A DNA stretch of 64,000 nucleotides from Streptomyces sp. ISL-36 (GTDB lineage Bacteria > Actinomycetota > Actinomycetes > Streptomycetales > Streptomycetaceae). The notes below the pieces were generated by a model. It was not told the DNA's origin. It made no database searches and was given only the letters and a program-made list of their open reading frames with translations. The DNA lies in assembly GCF_018614205.1 (NCBI RefSeq), contig NZ_JAGGOS010000068.1:62001-126000 (forward strand), written 5' to 3'. The stretch's first letter is position 1, and each line of letters starts with the position of its first letter. Position numbers and translations under genes: made by a program. Shown here piece by piece: positions 27,048 to 34,579 of the stretch.

Positions 27048-27638
27048 GTGTCAGACCTCGAAACCCCCCAGGCCGGGGACGACAACGCTCCCGACACCGA
27101 CGTCGTCGCCCTCCTGATGCGCCAGCACGGAGACATCCGCAACCTCTTCGACGAGGTCGAGGCAGCGACCGGGGACGAGCGCCGCGACGCCTTCCACCGC
27201 CTCGTGCGCCTGCTCGCAGTCCACGAGACGGCGGAAGAAGAGGTCGTCCACCCCTTCGCCCGTCGTGCACTGCCGGGTGGTGCGGAGGTCGTCGAGGACC
27301 GCCTCGCCGAGGAGAAGGCCGCCAAGGAGACCTTGCTGACGCTCGAGGACCTGGACACCGGCGACCCGACGTTCATGCCGCGGTTCATGAAGCTGCGGAC
27401 GGACGTTCAGGAGCATGCCCGCGCCGAGGAACGTTACGAGTTCACCCATATCCGCCGTAGCGCCGACGTCACCACCCTGGCCGCCATGGCCAAGGCGGTC
27501 AAGGCCGCCGAGGCCATGGCTCCCACCCGGCCGCACCCCGGCACCGAGTCCGGGGCGGCCAACGTGGCGCTGGGACCGGTCGTGGCCCTGATGGACCGCA
27601 CCAAGGACGCCGTACGCAAAGCCATGGGAAACCCCTGA
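27048..27638 (+). CDS. hemerythrin-domain protein
   Basis: The protein has 196 residues. The HHE cation-binding domain (about residues 15-145) shows 'LLMRQHGDIRNLFDEV', 'LAVHETAEEEVVHPFARR', 'RLAEEKAAKETLLTLEDLD' and 'EERYEFTHIRR'. These give the His/Glu ligands for a non-haem diiron site that binds O2, NO or oxidants. The C-terminus is a short amphipathic tail. GTG at 27048 has GAGG 9 nt upstream. A GTG at 27033 overlapping the previous stop (GTGA) is an alternative. Either way it is translationally linked to the ferritin-like gene. Confidence 0.88.
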   Translation: MSDLETPQAGDDNAPDTDVVALLMRQHGDIRNLFDEVEAATGDERRDAFHRLVRLLAVHETAEEEVVHPFARRALPGGAEVVEDRLAEEKAAKETLLTLEDLDTGDPTFMPRFMKLRTDVQEHARAEERYEFTHIRRSADVTTLAAMAKAVKAAEAMAPTRPHPGTESGAANVALGPVVALMDRTKDAVRKAMGNP

Positions 27639-27869
27639 TGAAGGGCAGAACCAGGGCTGTACGGACGCCTCAACCCGACCTGTGGTCGTGACCCTCATCA
27701 TGGCCTGACGTCGATCGGCCGCCGCCGCAGTGAAGGTCGGACCGCTTTGCCATCGTGTTCGGTGAACCGGCTCTCGCCCGCCGTGCCCGGCCTGTGGTGG
27801 GGTCCCGAGCGCCTGTCGCGGGTGGATCCGCCGCCCGCGTGAGTGACCTCGGCCAGCGGCACGGCGTCA

Positions 27870-27923
27870 GGGATGAGCCGGAGCGATACGCCTCACCCGG
27901 GCCGTTCCGCTCCGGCTCATCCC
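27870..27923. terminator. long perfect hairpin
   Basis: A 16-bp perfect inverted repeat (27870-27885 with 27908-27923, GGGATGAGCCGGAGCG) encloses a 22-nt loop. It is the only structured element in the 530-bp gap between the hemerythrin gene and the next coding sequence, and is probably a terminator. Nothing else was recognised between 27639 and 28133. Confidence 0.65.
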
Positions 27924-28133
27924 GGCTGGTCGTCGGGCCGGGCGGCAGGGATGCCCGATTTTGCGGTGAGGGCGGTGGCGTTGGCGGGCCTGCCGGCGCC
28001 CCGCTTCGCAGTCCCGTCCGAGGTAGTAGCCCTGACCTCCGCCCGCGCAGATGGGTGGTCGGGAACCGTAGACCGTCTATCCGGCATAGCCAGACACTCT
28101 GGGTGACGGACAAGGTGAAAGATGTCGATTTTC

Positions 28134-28164
28134 TTGACATTCGTTCCCGAGCGAGGGGCACAGT
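28134..28164 (+). promoter_or_regulatory. candidate promoter
   Basis: TTGACA at 28134-28139 and CACAGT at 28159-28164 are 19 nt apart. The second ends 6 nt before the ATG at 28171, so a leaderless start is possible. The -10 is poor. Confidence 0.4.
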
Positions 28165-28170
28165 GGGTTC

Positions 28171-28445
28171 ATGGAGGAAGTGGCCGCGCGGATCGACTCG
28201 CCAAAGGCGGACGTGGAGCAGGTGTGCGCCGGACTGCACCGGCTGCCGCCCGAGGGACGGCTTCGAGCGGTTTCCGAGCTGCGCAGCGCCCTGGAAGCTG
28301 TGACCGGTCAGCCCTGGACGGCTCGATGGCTGCGGCCCGTGCCGAGGGCTGGGGCCTGCGGCGCATCGGGGATGCGGCCGGCCTGTCGCACGAGACGGTC
28401 CGCGGCCGGCTGGCTGGGGTGGACGGATGCCGGCGGTCGCGGTGA
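28171..28445 (+). pseudogene. small HTH protein gene with a frameshift
   Basis: The first 45 codons (MEEVAARIDSPKADVEQVCA to ELRSALEAV) are in one frame. After about 28305 the coding-like sequence moves to another frame: 'DRSALDGSMAAARAEGWGLR' then 'RIGDAAGLSHETVRGRLAG', a clear helix-turn-helix. One indel would restore a protein of about 91 residues. It could be a real mutation or a sequencing error. The STAS gene begins inside its 3' end. Confidence 0.55.
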
Positions 28446-28777
28446 GACCTGACGAGGAGTTCCGGGCGGTCACCCGCAGCGTGGGCGAGCGGGCGGTCGT
28501 AACTGTCTGCGGAGAGATCGACATCGATACCGGACCCCTGCTCCAGGACGCTCTGGACGAGGCACTGGCGGTTTGCGTAGCCGGGATCGACGTCAACTTC
28601 AGTCACGTGACCTTCTGCGACTGCGTCGGCCTGACGGTGCTACTGCGCGCCCGCGCCGACGCCCGTCAGCGCGGAATCGGCTTCGGCGTGTGCGAGGTGC
28701 GTATCCCCTCGGTGAGGAACCTGTTCACCACGACCGGCACGGACACCCTCCTCGCTGACAGGCGGGCCGCCGCGTGA
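28427..28777 (+). CDS. STAS-domain (anti-sigma factor antagonist-like) protein lacking the phospho-serine
   Basis: This 116-residue single-domain STAS protein has 'ERAVVTVCGEIDIDTGPLLQ' (21-40) and 'GIDVNFSHVTFCDCVGLTVL' (53-72). Family members bind anti-sigma kinases, and a Ser at the start of the GL helix is phosphorylated to switch binding. Here that position is Val67 (FCDCVGL where FCDCSGL is usual), so the phospho-switch should not work. It may be a constitutive binder. Its start overlaps the frameshifted HTH gene. Confidence 0.8.
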   Translation: MPAVAVRPDEEFRAVTRSVGERAVVTVCGEIDIDTGPLLQDALDEALAVCVAGIDVNFSHVTFCDCVGLTVLLRARADARQRGIGFGVCEVRIPSVRNLFTTTGTDTLLADRRAAA

Positions 28778-28902
28778 GAGAACACCCGGCCCGCGCGGCG
28801 GAAGTCAGCGGCACTGCCCGCGCCCATCGCCGATTAGCTGCCTCTCGTCCAACCCCGCAGAAAGGTCCGGCACGTCCGACGCAACCGACTGAAGGTGATC
28901 TC

Positions 28903-30087
28903 GTGAAGGCACTGACCTGGCACGGCAAGCGCGACGTACGGGTCGACACCGTCCCGGATCCGAGCATCCAGGACCCGACCGACGTGATCGTCAGAGTGAC
29001 GACGACCGGACTGTGCGGCTCGGACCTGCACCTGTACGAAGTCTTCGGCCCCTTCCTCGAACCCGGTGACATCCTGGGGCACGAGCCGATGGGCGTCGTC
29101 GAGGAGATCGGCCCCGAGGTGACGGCCCTGCGGCCGGGAGACCGCGTCGTCATCCCCTTCAACGTTTCCTGCGGCACGTGCTGGATGTGCGACCAGGGGC
29201 TGCACTCGCAATGCGAGACGACCCAGGTCCGCGAGCACGGCAACGGCGCGTCCCTCTTCGGCTACACCAAACTCTACGGTCAAGTCCCTGGCGGTCAGGC
29301 AGAGTTCATGCGCGTACCGTTCGGCAATACCCTGCCCATCGCCGTCCCACCGGGACCGCCGGACGACCGGTTCGTCTACCTCTCCGACGTGCTGCCCACC
29401 GCGTGGCAGGCCGTGGACTACGCGGCCGTACCACCCGGAGGCAGCGTCGCCGTACTCGGACTCGGCCCGATCGGTGACATGTCAGCCCGCATCGCAGCCC
29501 ACCGGGGAGCGGACACGGTCATCGGCATCGACCTCGTACCGGAACGCCTACAGCGCGCACAGGCCCGCGGGGTCCACACCTTCGACCTCAACGAATACGG
29601 CGCCGACATCACGAAGGCCGTCCAGGAGATCACCGGCGGGCGCGGCCCCGACTCCGTCATCGACGCCGTCGGTATGGAAGCCCACGGCGCTGCCCTGGCC
29701 AAGGGCATGCAGCAGGCAACGACCATGCTCCCGGACGCACTGGCTGCGAAGCTGATGCAGCGCGCCGGAGTGGACCGCCTCTCCGCCCTCTACCTCGCCA
29801 TCGACCTCGTCCGGCGCGGTGGCACCATCTCCCTGTCGGGCGTCTACGGAGGCATGACCGATCCCCTCCCACTGCTGACCCTGTTCGACAAGCAGGTGCA
29901 GCTCCGCATGGGCCAGGCCAACGTCTGGCGCTGGGTGGACGACCTCCTCCCGCTCCTCACGGATGCCGATCCCCTCGGCGTCGAGGAGTTCGCCACACAC
30001 CGCGTTCCCCTGGCCGATGCCCCGGCGGCGTACGACATGTTCCAGAAGAAGCGGGACGGCGCTGTCAAAGTCCTCTTCACGCCCTGA
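28903..30087 (+). CDS. zinc-dependent alcohol dehydrogenase (MDR family)
   Basis: This 394-residue enzyme has the catalytic-zinc motif 'TTGLCGSDLH', 'GHEPMGVV' nearby, and the structural-zinc cysteines in 'CGTCWMCDQGLHSQC' (about residues 90-104). The Rossmann motif 'VAVLGLGPIGDMSARIAAHR' lies at about 183-202. It resembles glutathione-independent formaldehyde dehydrogenase-like members with a long insert after the Rossmann region. It oxidises an alcohol or aldehyde with NAD(P)+. GTG at 28903 has GAAGGTGA upstream. Frame extends to 28774 but without a credible start. Confidence 0.9.
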   Translation: MKALTWHGKRDVRVDTVPDPSIQDPTDVIVRVTTTGLCGSDLHLYEVFGPFLEPGDILGHEPMGVVEEIGPEVTALRPGDRVVIPFNVSCGTCWMCDQGLHSQCETTQVREHGNGASLFGYTKLYGQVPGGQAEFMRVPFGNTLPIAVPPGPPDDRFVYLSDVLPTAWQAVDYAAVPPGGSVAVLGLGPIGDMSARIAAHRGADTVIGIDLVPERLQRAQARGVHTFDLNEYGADITKAVQEITGGRGPDSVIDAVGMEAHGAALAKGMQQATTMLPDALAAKLMQRAGVDRLSALYLAIDLVRRGGTISLSGVYGGMTDPLPLLTLFDKQVQLRMGQANVWRWVDDLLPLLTDADPLGVEEFATHRVPLADAPAAYDMFQKKRDGAVKVLFTP

Positions 30088-30625
30088 CCCGTCCCCGTCT
30101 ATAGCTCCAGACGCTCACGCGCGCGAATGCCAGTCCCATCGGCTCCGCGTGGAGCAGCCCGTCGGACACCAGGGGCAATGGCGTGGGTCGAACGGAGACT
30201 TCGCATCGGTATCGGTGGCTCCCAGGTGTTCGGGGGACGGGCCGCTGGCCACCGCCCGGCTCGGGTGGAGCGGCGACTCCTGGCCCTGGTTACGGGACGT
30301 CTCTTGTGCGGCGCCGGTGCGCCGTGGTCGCACGGGTTGTCCTGGGCAGCCCGCCGGCCGGCCCACTCCCGATGCAGTCGCTCGTGCAGGCCCCATCGGG
30401 CGGAGGGTCCGCTCCTTCTTTCTGGCGGGTGTGGCGTCGATCGACTCGCCGACGTCCCTGTCCACGCGGTGACGAGCAGCGTCGCTTTGCACCCTGAGAA
30501 ATGGACAAACCGGCTTCCGTAGTCTCATCGAAGATCGCCGAATGCCGCATGGCGGGACTTCCTCGGGGTAGTCGCAGCGCGACCGGCTGCACTCGTACGC
30601 CGCGTTCGATCCCAGGAGGTACGCG
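30088..30625. other. 538-bp stretch with no supported gene
   Basis: Open frames on both strands here have basic, low-complexity translations and no family features. The GGAGG at its end belongs to the methyltransferase gene. No hairpin or repeat stands out. Confidence 0.4.
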
Positions 30626-31312
30626 ATGTCGAGTACGGCTCTGACCTCGGGCACGCTGCGTGGGGATCTGATTGCCCTCCCCAGTGTCTACCGGCCGCAG
30701 GGGGATACTCATCTGCTCGCGGCGGCGCTCGCCCACGAGGATCTGGGGCCCCTTACGAACGTCCTGGAGATCGGTACCGGTACCGGCGCGCTGGCGCTGC
30801 ACGCGGCCCGCAGCGGAGCCGCCGTCATGGCGGTCGACGTGTCCTGGCCCGCAGTGGTCACCGCCCGCATCAACGCGCTGCGCCACCGCCTCCCCCTGCG
30901 CGTGCTCCACGGCGACTTCGCGGAACGCACCGAGGGCCGGCGCTTCGACCTGGTGATGACGAACCCGCCCTACGTCCCCGCTCCGGCCACGCGCCTGCCG
31001 TCGCACGGACCGCAGCGGGCCTGGGACGCCGGCCCCGACGGGCGCATGGTGATCGACAGGATCTGCGACACCGCTCCCGCCCTGCTTCGCCAGGGCGGTG
31101 TCCTCCTCATGGTGCACTCGGGCATGTGCGGGCCGGAGTCGACCGTGGAGCGGCTGACGGCGGTCGGCCTGTGCGCAGAGATCACGGCTCGGGCGTCCGT
31201 GCCCTGGGGCCCGGTCCTGCGCTCCCGACGGGCCTGGCTGGAGGGGCGCGGCCTGGCCCGCGCCGCCGACGAATGGGAAGAGCTGGTGGTCATCCGTGCC
31301 CGGTACCTCTGA
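30626..31312 (+). CDS. HemK2/N5-type SAM-dependent methyltransferase
   Basis: The protein has 228 residues. Class I SAM-binding motif 'VLEIGTGTGALALHAARSG' (about residues 46-64) is followed by 'MAVDVSWPAV' and the 'LVMTNPPYVP' motif (about 108-117) typical of N5-glutamine and amino-group methyltransferases. It is a short HemK2-like enzyme without the PrmC N-terminal domain, so it probably modifies a protein side chain or a small molecule rather than release factors. GGAGG lies 7 nt before the ATG. It overlaps the next gene by 17 bp, starting a three-gene operon. Confidence 0.87.
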   Translation: MSSTALTSGTLRGDLIALPSVYRPQGDTHLLAAALAHEDLGPLTNVLEIGTGTGALALHAARSGAAVMAVDVSWPAVVTARINALRHRLPLRVLHGDFAERTEGRRFDLVMTNPPYVPAPATRLPSHGPQRAWDAGPDGRMVIDRICDTAPALLRQGGVLLMVHSGMCGPESTVERLTAVGLCAEITARASVPWGPVLRSRRAWLEGRGLARAADEWEELVVIRARYL

Positions 31313-31568
31313 CGACGGCATCCCGACCGCGGGCCCGCCGAGCGCGTCCACCTCGGCCCCGACCTGCCGCGTGGCTCTGGAACCCAAGGGCCCGGCACTT
31401 GTCGAGGGGCCGGTGGAGATAGTGCTCGACGACGGCACCGTCGCCCGGTCGGATCGCTTCATGGTCGCCGTCTGCACCTGCCGCCGCAGCCGCACGTACC
31501 CCTGGTGCGACACCAGCCACCGCCCCCGCGAGGGGAACGTCCCACCGTCCGAGAACAGGAACCCCTGA
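31296..31568 (+). CDS. CDGSH-type iron-sulfur protein
   Basis: The protein has 90 residues. The C-terminal half carries 'CTCRRSRTYPWCDTSH' (residues 60-75), the Cys3-His ligand set of CDGSH [2Fe-2S] proteins, with Thr in place of the usual Gly after CD. A strand-rich segment 'VEIVLDDGTVARSDRF' precedes it. Such proteins carry or transfer redox-active, pH-sensitive clusters. The GTG at 31296 lies within the methyltransferase gene, and its stop overlaps the next start (TGATG). It is a natural electron-transfer partner for the oxidase that follows. Confidence 0.85.
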   Translation: MPGTSDDGIPTAGPPSASTSAPTCRVALEPKGPALVEGPVEIVLDDGTVARSDRFMVAVCTCRRSRTYPWCDTSHRPREGNVPPSENRNP

Positions 31569-32638
31569 TGCTCCTTCCCGGCTCCCACCCGACGACCACC
31601 GCTGCCGGACCCCGCCTGGTCGAGGGCCGCGGCGCCGTGTCGTGCGCCCTGGTGGAGGCGCTGCGCTCCGGCGGAGCACCCCGCTACACCACAGCGTCCG
31701 TGCTGAAGGCCGACCCGTGGGGCGAGGACCTCCAGCTCGCCCTGTACCTGCTGTACGAACTGCACTACCGCGGCTTCGACGGAGTCTGCGACGAACGGGA
31801 ATGGGACCCGGACCTGCTGCGGCTGCGCCAGGCCCTGGAAGCGCGCTTCCTGCACGCCCTACGCAGCGAGTTGACCGACGCACCCAGCACTGCCGCGGAC
31901 GCCTTCGCGCCGCTGCTCGTGGAGCCCGTGGACCTCTCCGGCAGCCTCAGCCGCCACCTCGAAACCGACGGGGAACTCTGGCAGCTGCGGGAGTATGCCG
32001 CCCTGCGCTCCCTGTACCACCTCAAGGAAGCCGACCCGCACGTGTGGGTCGTTCCCCGGCTCACCGGCCGGGCCAAGGCCGCGATGGTCGCCATCGAGTA
32101 CGACGAGTTCGGCGCCGGCCGTGCCGACCGGATCCACGCTCGGCTGTTCGCGGACCTCATGGCCGACCTCGGTCTCGACACCGGCTACGGCCGCTACCTG
32201 GACCATGCGTCGGCGCCCTTGCTCGCGACCGTGAACCTGATGTCTCTTTTCGGGCTGCACCGGGCGCTGCGGGGCGCTCTCGTGGGCCATTTCGCCTGTG
32301 TGGAGGTCACTTCATCGCCCGGCTCCAGGCGCCTGGCCAAGGCCATGCGGCGCTGCGGCGCGGGAGCCGCGGCCGAACACTTCTACGCCGAGCACGTCGA
32401 AGCCGACGCCGTCCACGAACAGGTCGTGCGCCGGGACGTCATCGGCGGCCTACTCGACGACGAGCCGGACCTCGAAGCCGACATTGCCTTCGGCTGTGCC
32501 GCGACGATCCTGCTCGAGGACCGCCTTGCCGACCACATCCGCGAAGCCTGGGAGCTGGGCCGTAGCGCGATGCGCAGGCCCCTGCCGGACGACCGCCAAC
32601 CGGCCCGGCAGGGAACAGTCGCAGCTGCCCTCGCGTGA
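31568..32638 (+). CDS. haem-oxygenase-like diiron oxidase (iron-containing redox enzyme family)
   Basis: This 356-residue helical protein has ligand patterns of the haem-oxygenase-like diiron oxidase (HDO) superfamily: Glu64 and His66 in 'LLYELHYRGF', Glu177/Asp179/Glu180 in 'AIEYDEFGAG', His190 in 'RIHARLF', and His276-x3-Asp280-x2-His283 in 'AEHVEADAVHEQ'. 'SLYHLKEADPHVWVVPRL' is a family signature. HDO enzymes use O2 for desaturation, C-C cleavage or N-oxygenation in natural-product pathways; the substrate here is unknown. Translation is coupled to the CDGSH gene. Confidence 0.87.
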   Translation: MLLPGSHPTTTAAGPRLVEGRGAVSCALVEALRSGGAPRYTTASVLKADPWGEDLQLALYLLYELHYRGFDGVCDEREWDPDLLRLRQALEARFLHALRSELTDAPSTAADAFAPLLVEPVDLSGSLSRHLETDGELWQLREYAALRSLYHLKEADPHVWVVPRLTGRAKAAMVAIEYDEFGAGRADRIHARLFADLMADLGLDTGYGRYLDHASAPLLATVNLMSLFGLHRALRGALVGHFACVEVTSSPGSRRLAKAMRRCGAGAAAEHFYAEHVEADAVHEQVVRRDVIGGLLDDEPDLEADIAFGCAATILLEDRLADHIREAWELGRSAMRRPLPDDRQPARQGTVAAALA

Positions 32639-32704
32639 CGCGTGCGCCGCGCACCGCCGCACGCTGGGCCGTGTAGGAGCCGGCCGGGCGGACAGTCGCC
32701 CCGC

Positions 32705-33270
32705 ATGTCGAGCCACGGCCGGCATGACCACCCGGGCGGCCCAGGGCCCCTGAAGGGGCGTGTCGCGGTCGTCACGGGCGCCGCGCGCGGCCTCGGCCAG
32801 GGGCTGGGCGTACGCACTGTCCCGTCACGGCGCCCAGGTGGCGCTGGCGGGCCTGGAAGGAGAACGCCTCGCCCGACGCGCGTCGGACCTGCCCGGCGCG
32901 GCCGCCCACTGGACCGTCGACGTGACCGATGCCGCCGAGCTCACCGCCACCGCCGAATCCGAACGCCGGACCCTCGGCAGGCCGTCCGTGGTCGTCGCCA
33001 ACGCGGGCGTGGCCCTCGGCGGGCCCCTGCTGGACTGCGACACTCACGCCTGGCGGCGGGTGATCGACGTCAACGTCGTCGGCAGCGCCTTGACTGCCCG
33101 CTGCACACTCGCGGCTACTTCCTCCAGGTCGCCTGATGGCGGCGTTCGCGCCCGCGCCCCTGCTCACGGCGTACTGCGCGTCGATGGCCGGCGCCGAGGC
33201 GTTCGCACACGCCCTGCGCGCCGAGGGCGCCCACCGCGGCGTCGGGGCGGGCATCGCCTACCTGAATTGG
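32705..33270 (+). pseudogene. decayed short-chain dehydrogenase
   Basis: 'PLKGRVAVVTGAARGLGQG' gives the cofactor motif. A one-base shift near 32803 leads into 'AYALSRHGAQVALAGLEGER' and 'VVVANAGVALGGPLLDCDTH'. The central catalytic segment is deleted, and a third frame gives 'TAYCASMAGAEAFAHALRAE'. It ends by running into the FAD-protein remnant. At least two lesions are present. Confidence 0.8.
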
Positions 33271-33273
33271 GCT

Positions 33274-33393
33274 ACGCGATCGTGATGGGAGCCGCTCCCA
33301 ACGGTCTGGTCGCCGCAGACCTGATCGCGGACGCCGACTGGAGTGTGGAGGTGTTCGAGGCGCAGTCCGAACCCTGGGAGAGCACCGTGCGCA
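33274..33393 (+). pseudogene. N-terminal remnant of a phytoene-dehydrogenase-like FAD oxidoreductase
   Basis: 'YAIVMGAAPNGLVAADLIAD' followed by 'WSVEVFEAQSEPW' is the dinucleotide-binding N-terminus of NAD(P)/FAD amine-oxidase-type proteins. The GAGPNGL motif is altered to GAAPNGL. Only about 40 codons remain, joined directly to the SDR remnant. Confidence 0.7.
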
Positions 33394-33430
33394 GGCGGCG
33401 GCCGAAGCCAGCAAGGACGGGCGCGCGGGT

Positions 33431-33685
33431 GTGGGGACACTCCCCTTCGACCTGACCGACTGGAAGGCCGAGCCGGCACGTTTGACGTCCCCCGGCGAGG
33501 CGGGGTCCTCAGTGCCCGACCGCCTGTCGACCGGTGCCTCCGCCGAGGGCGCGCGCTTGACGGCCGGCGGTACCGACGCACCCGCGCTGGGCCTCATTCC
33601 GGCGGAGGCCAGTGCCGACCATCTGCTCCGACTCGTATCCGAGCAGCGGGCCGATCTCCCCAGGAGACATGGCAAGAACCACTGA
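33431..33685 (+). other. unassigned open frame
   Basis: An 84-codon frame (MGTLPFDLTDWKAEPARLTS...) has coding-like composition but no recognised family and lies among remnants. It could be part of another decayed gene. Confidence 0.25.
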
Positions 33686-33781
33686 CAGTATCTGTCCGCC
33701 TGGAAGTGGCGTCCGTGTCTGCGGCTTTGCTGCAGACGCCCGCCCAGGCACGGAACAGTCGGCCTGCCGGCCACTTCGTCA

Positions 33782-34219
33782 TCAGGTGAGGTCTCGGGCT
33801 TCCCAGCCGGGCGGCAGCTTGGGAAGTCCGATCAGCGCGTCAATGCCGAGGTGTTCGAGGAGCAGGGCCTTGAGGCCGCGGCCGTCGATGACTTCCACGC
33901 GGCCGGTTCGGTAGGCGAAGTCCCGGCTCGTCTTTCCGAACCAGCCGGTGGTGACGAGGATGCCCTTGGCCGCCGCCTTGTCGTGCATGGCGCCGGCCAG
34001 CGCGCGTACCGCTTCGGCGGGAACGGCATTCTTGGTGCGCTTCGCCTGGATGATGTCCCGCCTTGCGGGCACGGTCCGCGCCGTACAACGCTGCCCATCG
34101 GCAGAGACCTGCAACCCTTGTCGGACCTTCGGTCGGCCTTCGTCCGGGCGCGCCGCATTCGTCGGTGCGGATCCGCTGTGACGGCTACGGTGAGTGAGCG
34201 GGACGCGGTTGAGGAACAT
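33782..34219 (-). pseudogene. Mrr-like restriction endonuclease fragment
   Basis: The C-terminal 90 residues match Mrr-type restriction endonucleases: 'RDIIQAKRTKNAVPAEAVRA' contains the QxK half of the PD-(D/E)xK site. 'GILVTTGWFGKTSRDFAYRT' and 'RVEVIDGRGLKALLLEHLGI' follow. The N-terminal part carrying the first catalytic acid is missing, and the residues before 'RRDIIQAKR' are unrelated. It is a remnant of a restriction or defence gene at the right island edge. Confidence 0.7.
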
Positions 34220-34278
34220 GCGCTCCAGTACACGTTCGACACGTGTCTGGACGGGCGGCTCAGCACCTAACGATCCCG

Positions 34279-34297
34279 GTGCTGGTTCGGTGCTGAC
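34279..34297. repeat. GTGCTG-rich motif just inside the right island end
   Basis: GTGCTGGTTCGGTGCTGAC differs by one or a few bases from the two motifs at 16534 and 16589 and lies in the same orientation, 54 bp before repeat copy B. Confidence 0.6.
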
Positions 34298-34306
34298 TCC
34301 GGAGGG

Positions 34307-34444
34307 TCAATGGGGAGAAGGCCGCAGGTCGTAGCTCTGATCGGATGAGTTGTCGTACCACTCGATGGTGGTGCCGATGAGACTCGCGGCGACGATGCGC
34401 TTGAGACTGGCGGGGGCTGGTGGAGCGGTCGCGGGGGAGGACAT
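34307..34444 (-). pseudogene. 5' fragment of the MFS transporter gene
   Basis: The duplicated repeat carries the ATG and first 31 codons of the MFS gene (MSSPATAPPAPASLKRIVAA to IEWYD). After the repeat ends at 34352 the frame reads NSSDQSYDLRPSPH and stops. The promoter and ribosome-binding site of the transporter are kept here without the gene. Confidence 0.85.
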
Positions 34445-34573
34445 CGGCACCACTTCCTGGCAGTTGACGGGGACGTTTGCGTGTCGCCACACCGTAGAAA
34501 CACGCAGGTCACCGTCGTATGTGGTGGGACACCATAGTTCTATCTTCCGGAGTGCGCGTGCCCACCATGGAGG
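34352..34573. repeat. 222-bp direct repeat, copy B (right island boundary)
   Basis: Same-orientation copy of 16214-16435 with one mismatch. It ends 6 bp before the stop codon of the xylanase gene at 34580-34582. Confidence 0.95.
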
Positions 34574-34579
34574 GGCAGG

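Larger units (their letters stand above)
16436..34351. mobile_element. genomic island bounded by a 222-bp direct repeat
   Basis: The 17.9 kb between the two repeat copies differs from its surroundings. It holds an inverted decayed gene pair, a transposase fragment, a restriction-enzyme fragment and several frameshifted remnants, next to an intact run of redox genes. No integrase, relaxase or replication gene was recognised, so the element is probably decayed or was moved in trans. Recombination between the repeats would remove it and put the MFS promoter region directly behind xlnA. Confidence 0.75.

Noticed and set aside
30115..30654. 179-codon minus-strand frame after the alcohol dehydrogenase gene
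   Set aside because: Basic low-complexity translation, no start signal, and it overlaps the methyltransferase start.
16436..34351. Search for integrase, relaxase or replication genes in the island
   Set aside because: None recognised on either strand; the only mobile-element protein trace is the IS630 fragment, which has no catalytic core.
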